From the NCBI RefSeq assembly GCF_000746845.1, contig NZ_KN050846.1:999394-1063393 (forward strand): DNA of 64,000 nucleotides. Direction: 5' to 3'. Shown in pieces: positions 60,504-64,000 of the stretch. The DNA is from Altibacter lentus (lineage in GTDB: Bacteria; Bacteroidota; Bacteroidia; Flavobacteriales; Flavobacteriaceae). How positions within the stretch are numbered: the stretch's first letter is position 1; every line of letters begins with the position of its first letter. The notes under the pieces were generated by a model that worked only from the letters and a program-made list of their open reading frames with translations, was not told where the DNA came from and ran no database searches. A program made the translations under genes and the position numbers.

Positions 60504-61204
60504 AATTAGCACTATTGGGATATGGTAAAATGGGACACACCATCGAACGGCTTGCGAAAGAACAAGGGCATGAGATCGTTTATAAACAGTCCAGCAGTAC
60601 TTCGGAAGGGAATTTAGACGAAGCCGATGCCGCTATTGAATTCTCCTCTCCTGAAGCAGCCGTAGAAAACATCACCAACTGTTTTAAACACAATATTCCT
60701 GTGGTGTCCGGCACCACCGGCTGGTTGGATCGTTATCAAGAAGTATTAAAAATCTGTGAAGACCGTAACGCAAGCTTCATATATGCGTCCAACTTTAGTG
60801 TGGGAGTAAATTTGTTTTTCAGCATAAATGCGTATGCCGCAAAGGTATTTGCACCATGGAAAGAGTATATTGCATCGATCGAGGAGATCCATCATACTCA
60901 AAAGAAAGATGCGCCAAGTGGTACGGCCATCTCGTTGGCAGAAGGAATGCTAACGCATTCTGGTAAGAAAATGTGGAAATTGGACGAACAAAAGGAAGAC
61001 GCTATTACCATCACGGCAAAGCGTATAGATGACGTGAAAGGCACCCATATCGTTCGGTACGAATCTGAAGTTGATTCGGTCTCACTTGAACACGAGGCGC
61101 ATACCCGGGACGGTTTTGCGAAAGGAGCGATCCTAGCTGCGGAATGGCTGCAAGGGAAAAAGGGTGTTTTTAGCATGAAAGATGTGCTTCAGATCACCGA
61201 ATAA
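60500..61204 (+). CDS. dapB: 4-hydroxy-tetrahydrodipicolinate reductase DapB
   Basis: 234 residues with the dinucleotide motif GYGKMGHTI, SGTTGW and the family signature EIHHTQKKDAPSGTA, including the catalytic His and Lys. Reduces dihydrodipicolinate for lysine/diaminopimelate synthesis. Overlaps the upstream gene by 4 bp. Confidence 0.96.
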   Translation: MKLALLGYGKMGHTIERLAKEQGHEIVYKQSSSTSEGNLDEADAAIEFSSPEAAVENITNCFKHNIPVVSGTTGWLDRYQEVLKICEDRNASFIYASNFSVGVNLFFSINAYAAKVFAPWKEYIASIEEIHHTQKKDAPSGTAISLAEGMLTHSGKKMWKLDEQKEDAITITAKRIDDVKGTHIVRYESEVDSVSLEHEAHTRDGFAKGAILAAEWLQGKKGVFSMKDVLQITE

Positions 61205-61240
61205 TTAAATAAAGGCCTAGCCTTCAGAAAAAATACATAT

Positions 61241-62821
61241 ATGAGTTGGACAGAATGGTTCTTGTTTATCTTGCTGATACAAATAGTTCACTTTTTAGGA
61301 ACTTGGAAATTATATAAGGTTGCCGGAAGGCATGCATGGGAAGCTGCCATACCTATTTACAATGCAGTGATCCTTATGAAGATTATCAACAGACCGTGGT
61401 GGTGGACCATCCTTCTTTTTGTACCCATTGTAAACCTCATCATGTTTCCGGTGGTATGGGTGGAAACTCTGCGCAGCTTTGGAAGGAACAGTACTTCCGA
61501 TACGGCATTCGTGCTTATTACGTTAGGATTGTACATTTACTATGTGAACTACACCCAAAAGGTAGTGCATATCAAGGACAGAAGTCTAAAGCCCAGAACA
61601 TCCACAGGAGAATGGGTAAGCAGTATCTTATTTGCCGTGGTAGCAGCCACCATTGTGCATACCTACTTTATGCAGCCGTTCACGATACCTACTTCTTCCT
61701 TGGAGAAAACATTACTGGTGGGTGATTTTCTGTTTGTAAGCAAATATCATTATGGAGCGAGGGCACCTATGACGCCTATATCTTTTCCTATGGTGCACGA
61801 TACGATCCCTGTGGTCAAGACACGGTCCTACCTTCCTAAACCTCAAATCCCATACTTTAGATTTCCGGGATTTCAAGAGATAGAACGCAACGACATTGTC
61901 GTGTTTAGCTGGCCTGTAGATACCTTGATCGATATCAACCCCGGAACCATGCGAGGCAGCGTGCAAAAACCCATCGATAAGAAATCGAACTATGTAAAGC
62001 GGTGTGTAGGCTTGCCCGGTGATTCCCTGGAGGTTCGTGATGGCTATGTGTATATCAACGGACAGCAAAACGAATTACCGGACCGCGCCAAATTACAGTT
62101 TGGTTATCAGTTTGCAACCTCAAAGCCCTTGAACCCAAAGTTCGCTGCGGAGCAATACAACATTACAGACCTCTATCCCCTGGACGATCCACCATCTTAC
62201 AGAGTGTTTCAAACACACATGACCGATGAGGAATATGAGAAGTTCAAGAATTACCCCAATCTGGACACTATTGTTAAAACCGGCGCTCCAAAAGGACAAT
62301 TTACCAAATCTGTTTTTCCCTATGATGCAAATTATCAATGGAACAACGATCACTTTGGCCCTATTTACATTCCAAAAGCAGGAGCCACAGTTGCGATCAC
62401 ACCCGAAAGCCTGCCTTTCTATAAAAGGATTATTGAAGTCTATGAGGGAAGTGAAATAGGGATCGATAACAAGATCACACAGTCCGGTACACAAATCATG
62501 CTCAATGGTGCTGCACTTACCGAGTATACTTTTAAAATGGATTACTATTGGATGATGGGAGACAACCGAAACAACTCCCAAGATGCGCGCACCTGGGGAT
62601 ATGTTCCCTTTAACCATGTGGTTGGGAAACCTGTTTTCGTCTGGATGAGCTGGAATACCAATGGAAAAGGTATTGCCAATAAAATTAGATGGGAGCGTAT
62701 GTTCACAACGGTGGGTGGCAGCGGTGAACCGGTCTCTTATTTTAAGTATTTCCTTATTGCCGTGATCGCTTGGTTTGGGTTTGATTTCTTCAGAAAAAGA
62801 AGAAAAAAACAAAAAGGATAA
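61241..62821 (+). CDS. lepB: Signal peptidase I LepB, enlarged Bacteroidota type
   Basis: 526 residues with three N-terminal membrane segments (about 5-25, 35-60, 85-105), a fourth near 125-142, catalytic Ser in PFTIPTSSLEKTLLVG (S153) and Lys in SNYVKRCVGLPGDSLEV (about 248). Long inserts between the catalytic residues are usual for this phylum. Cleaves signal peptides at the outer face of the membrane. Ends 104 bp before wbqC. Confidence 0.93.
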   Translation: MSWTEWFLFILLIQIVHFLGTWKLYKVAGRHAWEAAIPIYNAVILMKIINRPWWWTILLFVPIVNLIMFPVVWVETLRSFGRNSTSDTAFVLITLGLYIYYVNYTQKVVHIKDRSLKPRTSTGEWVSSILFAVVAATIVHTYFMQPFTIPTSSLEKTLLVGDFLFVSKYHYGARAPMTPISFPMVHDTIPVVKTRSYLPKPQIPYFRFPGFQEIERNDIVVFSWPVDTLIDINPGTMRGSVQKPIDKKSNYVKRCVGLPGDSLEVRDGYVYINGQQNELPDRAKLQFGYQFATSKPLNPKFAAEQYNITDLYPLDDPPSYRVFQTHMTDEEYEKFKNYPNLDTIVKTGAPKGQFTKSVFPYDANYQWNNDHFGPIYIPKAGATVAITPESLPFYKRIIEVYEGSEIGIDNKITQSGTQIMLNGAALTEYTFKMDYYWMMGDNRNNSQDARTWGYVPFNHVVGKPVFVWMSWNTNGKGIANKIRWERMFTTVGGSGEPVSYFKYFLIAVIAWFGFDFFRKRRKKQKG

Positions 62822-62925
62822 ATAATAGCATTGGATGGCCTCACCGTTGTATCGTACCAAAGTATTTTCACTACGACCGGCATGATCACAAGACCTCGAG
62901 CAGGCCTCTAATCAAGGAATTACTT

Positions 62926-63552
62926 ATGAAAGAAATTCTCATCTATCCTACCTATTTCCCATGCATCGCACAGATGGCAGCTGCTGCACAGGCTGATGCG
63001 GTAGTATTGGAGCTTGAAGACAACTACCAGAAACAAACCTATCGCAACCGCACTTACATAGCGCATAATAATGGCAGGCTACTGCTTAATGTCCCTGTAA
63101 AACACGCTACCGATGGAAACAGACAAAAGACAAAAGATGTAGTGGTTGAAAATGATTTCGATTGGCAGAAACAGCATTGGAGATCGATTCAAACTGCCTA
63201 TCGAACCTCTCCGTTCTTTGAATTTTATGAAGATGAGCTGGCGCCTTTTTTTTCTGAAAAAGTAGCCGGTTTACAGACGCATAATCTGCGTATTTTTAAG
63301 GTGCTGCACGACCTGCTGGGCATGGAGGTTCCCATTACAACCACCACCGAATACTATAGATCTCCTGCGCAGCAGGATCTTCGGGAAATGGTAAATGCCC
63401 GCAGAGAAAAGAAGTATGAACTGGAACCTTATACCCAGGTTTTGGAAGCACACCACGGTTTTTTACCCAATCTCTCGGTCTTAGACCTGTTATGCAATGA
63501 AGGCCCTAATGCACTTCATTATTTAGAAAAGCAAAAGCTAGCATTCATCTAA
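62926..63552 (+). CDS. WbqC-family protein
   Basis: 208 residues beginning MKEILIYPTYFPCIAQMAAA, with RNRTYIAHNNGRLLLNVPVK and the WRSIQTAYRTSPFFEFYEDE motif of the WbqC family. Members are linked to surface-sugar or nucleotide-sugar steps but have no proven activity. Shares a 4-bp overlap with the convergent nuclease gene. Confidence 0.88.
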   Translation: MKEILIYPTYFPCIAQMAAAAQADAVVLELEDNYQKQTYRNRTYIAHNNGRLLLNVPVKHATDGNRQKTKDVVVENDFDWQKQHWRSIQTAYRTSPFFEFYEDELAPFFSEKVAGLQTHNLRIFKVLHDLLGMEVPITTTTEYYRSPAQQDLREMVNARREKKYELEPYTQVLEAHHGFLPNLSVLDLLCNEGPNALHYLEKQKLAFI

Positions 63553-64000
63553 TCGTCTTCTTCCATTTTTTTAGCGCCCCAACCCACGGTCGCCTTTACC
63601 GGATAATGATCTGAAAAGGAATCTCTTATTGTTTCAAAGCGCAGTACGTCAAACGAAGCTTCCGGTAAAATATAATCGATCCGCATAGGATATCCGTCAA
63701 ATTTAAAAGTAGTTCCTATCCCGGAACCTCGTTCTACAAAGGCATCGGTCATTCCCTCCTGCAGGGTTCTATATACGTAAGAGAAGGGGGTGTTGTTAAA
63801 ATCACCGCTAATGATCACCGGATAGGGCGACATCGCTTTGTGAGCAAGGATCGCTGCGGCTTGCTCTTCCTGCATTACAAATGCCCGTGACATACGTTTA
63901 CGTAAACGCTCTTTATTCCCTTCCTGCAAATATTCTACTCTGGGAAGGATCCCGAGCGATTGCAGATGCAGATTGTAGACACGCAGCGTATCGGGGCCTT
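63549..64000 (-). CDS. Endonuclease/exonuclease/phosphatase (EEP) family protein, partial
   Basis: The frame is open to the right edge, giving about 150 C-terminal residues. VYNLHLQSL, VIISGDFNNTPFSYVYRTL, RIDYIL and SFSDHYPVKATV are the Mg-binding and catalytic blocks of DNase I/EEP proteins. The N-terminus and any membrane anchor lie outside. Substrate could be DNA, lipid or phosphate ester. Confidence 0.88.
   Translation of the reverse strand, partial: GPDTLRVYNLHLQSLGILPRVEYLQEGNKERLRKRMSRAFVMQEEQAAAILAHKAMSPYPVIISGDFNNTPFSYVYRTLQEGMTDAFVERGSGIGTTFKFDGYPMRIDYILPEASFDVLRFETIRDSFSDHYPVKATVGWGAKKMEEDD

Noticed and set aside
62120-62860. 246-codon minus-strand frame inside lepB
   Set aside because: Antisense of LepB inserts; no signal or domain, and no space for a promoter.

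Overview
The window looks like a chromosomal segment of a facultatively anaerobic, probably marine, member of the Flavobacteriaceae (Bacteroidota). Evidence: promoters of the Bacteroidota type (TTG-N19-TAnnTTTG), lipoprotein-anchored cytochromes, a Sec/lipoprotein (clade II type) nitrous oxide reductase, and the gene strings udk-ftsB-mutA-mutB and parA-parB-DUF5683-dapB-lepB-wbqC that are typical of this family. No phage or insertion sequence was recognised. Assignment below family level is not possible from this sequence.

Layout. 1-7.0 kb: nitric oxide reductase operon norC-norB-norQ-norD (norD runs off the left edge) and the anaerobic ribonucleotide reductase pair nrdG-nrdD. 7.1-15.6 kb: a long minus-strand nitrous oxide reductase operon (cytochrome c, fasciclin lipoprotein, nosZ, a membrane protein, nosL, nosD, nosF, nosY) with a CoA-transferase at its tail; a divergent Rrf2-type regulator with three Cys follows. 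16-43 kb: a dormancy/stress region with seven two-domain universal stress proteins, a hibernation factor (hpf), an RND efflux operon, a persulfide dioxygenase-like/rhodanese protein, a PAS histidine kinase with a REC-Crp response regulator, thioredoxin-deoC-deoD, a TauE/SafE permease and a Crp/Fnr regulator. 43.3-46.8 kb: a 1-Cys peroxiredoxin, then a repeat-rich locus around two tRNA-Pro genes. 46.8-50.7 kb: PQQ-type sugar dehydrogenase, porin, YceI and cytochrome c. 50.8-64 kb: housekeeping operons (uridine kinase, divisome protein, methylmalonyl-CoA mutase, chromosome partitioning, lysine biosynthesis, signal peptidase).

Two results stand out. (1) A 14-bp palindrome, ATGAY-N4-RTCAK, recurs in ten upstream regions and in nine of them lies exactly 22 bp (once 23 bp) from a TAnnTTTG-like -7 box, with no -33 TTG. 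This is a class-II Crp/Fnr-activator layout. It links nor, nos, all seven usp genes, hpf, a peroxiredoxin and a YceI-porin operon in one putative regulon. (2) Between the promoter-like sequence of tRNA-Pro(UGG) and the tRNA itself lies a 4 x 349-bp tandem array. Each unit carries a degenerate, hairpin-rich tRNA-Pro look-alike and a small GIY-YIG nuclease gene whose stop codon lies in the next tRNA or pseudo-tRNA 5' end. Two copies share a nonsense mutation. A second array (5 x 101 bp) sits on the other side of the tRNA pair. Two terminator-ended, structured candidate non-coding RNAs (near hpf and near 46.7 kb) were also seen.

All functional calls come from reading motifs and gene order; no database search was run.
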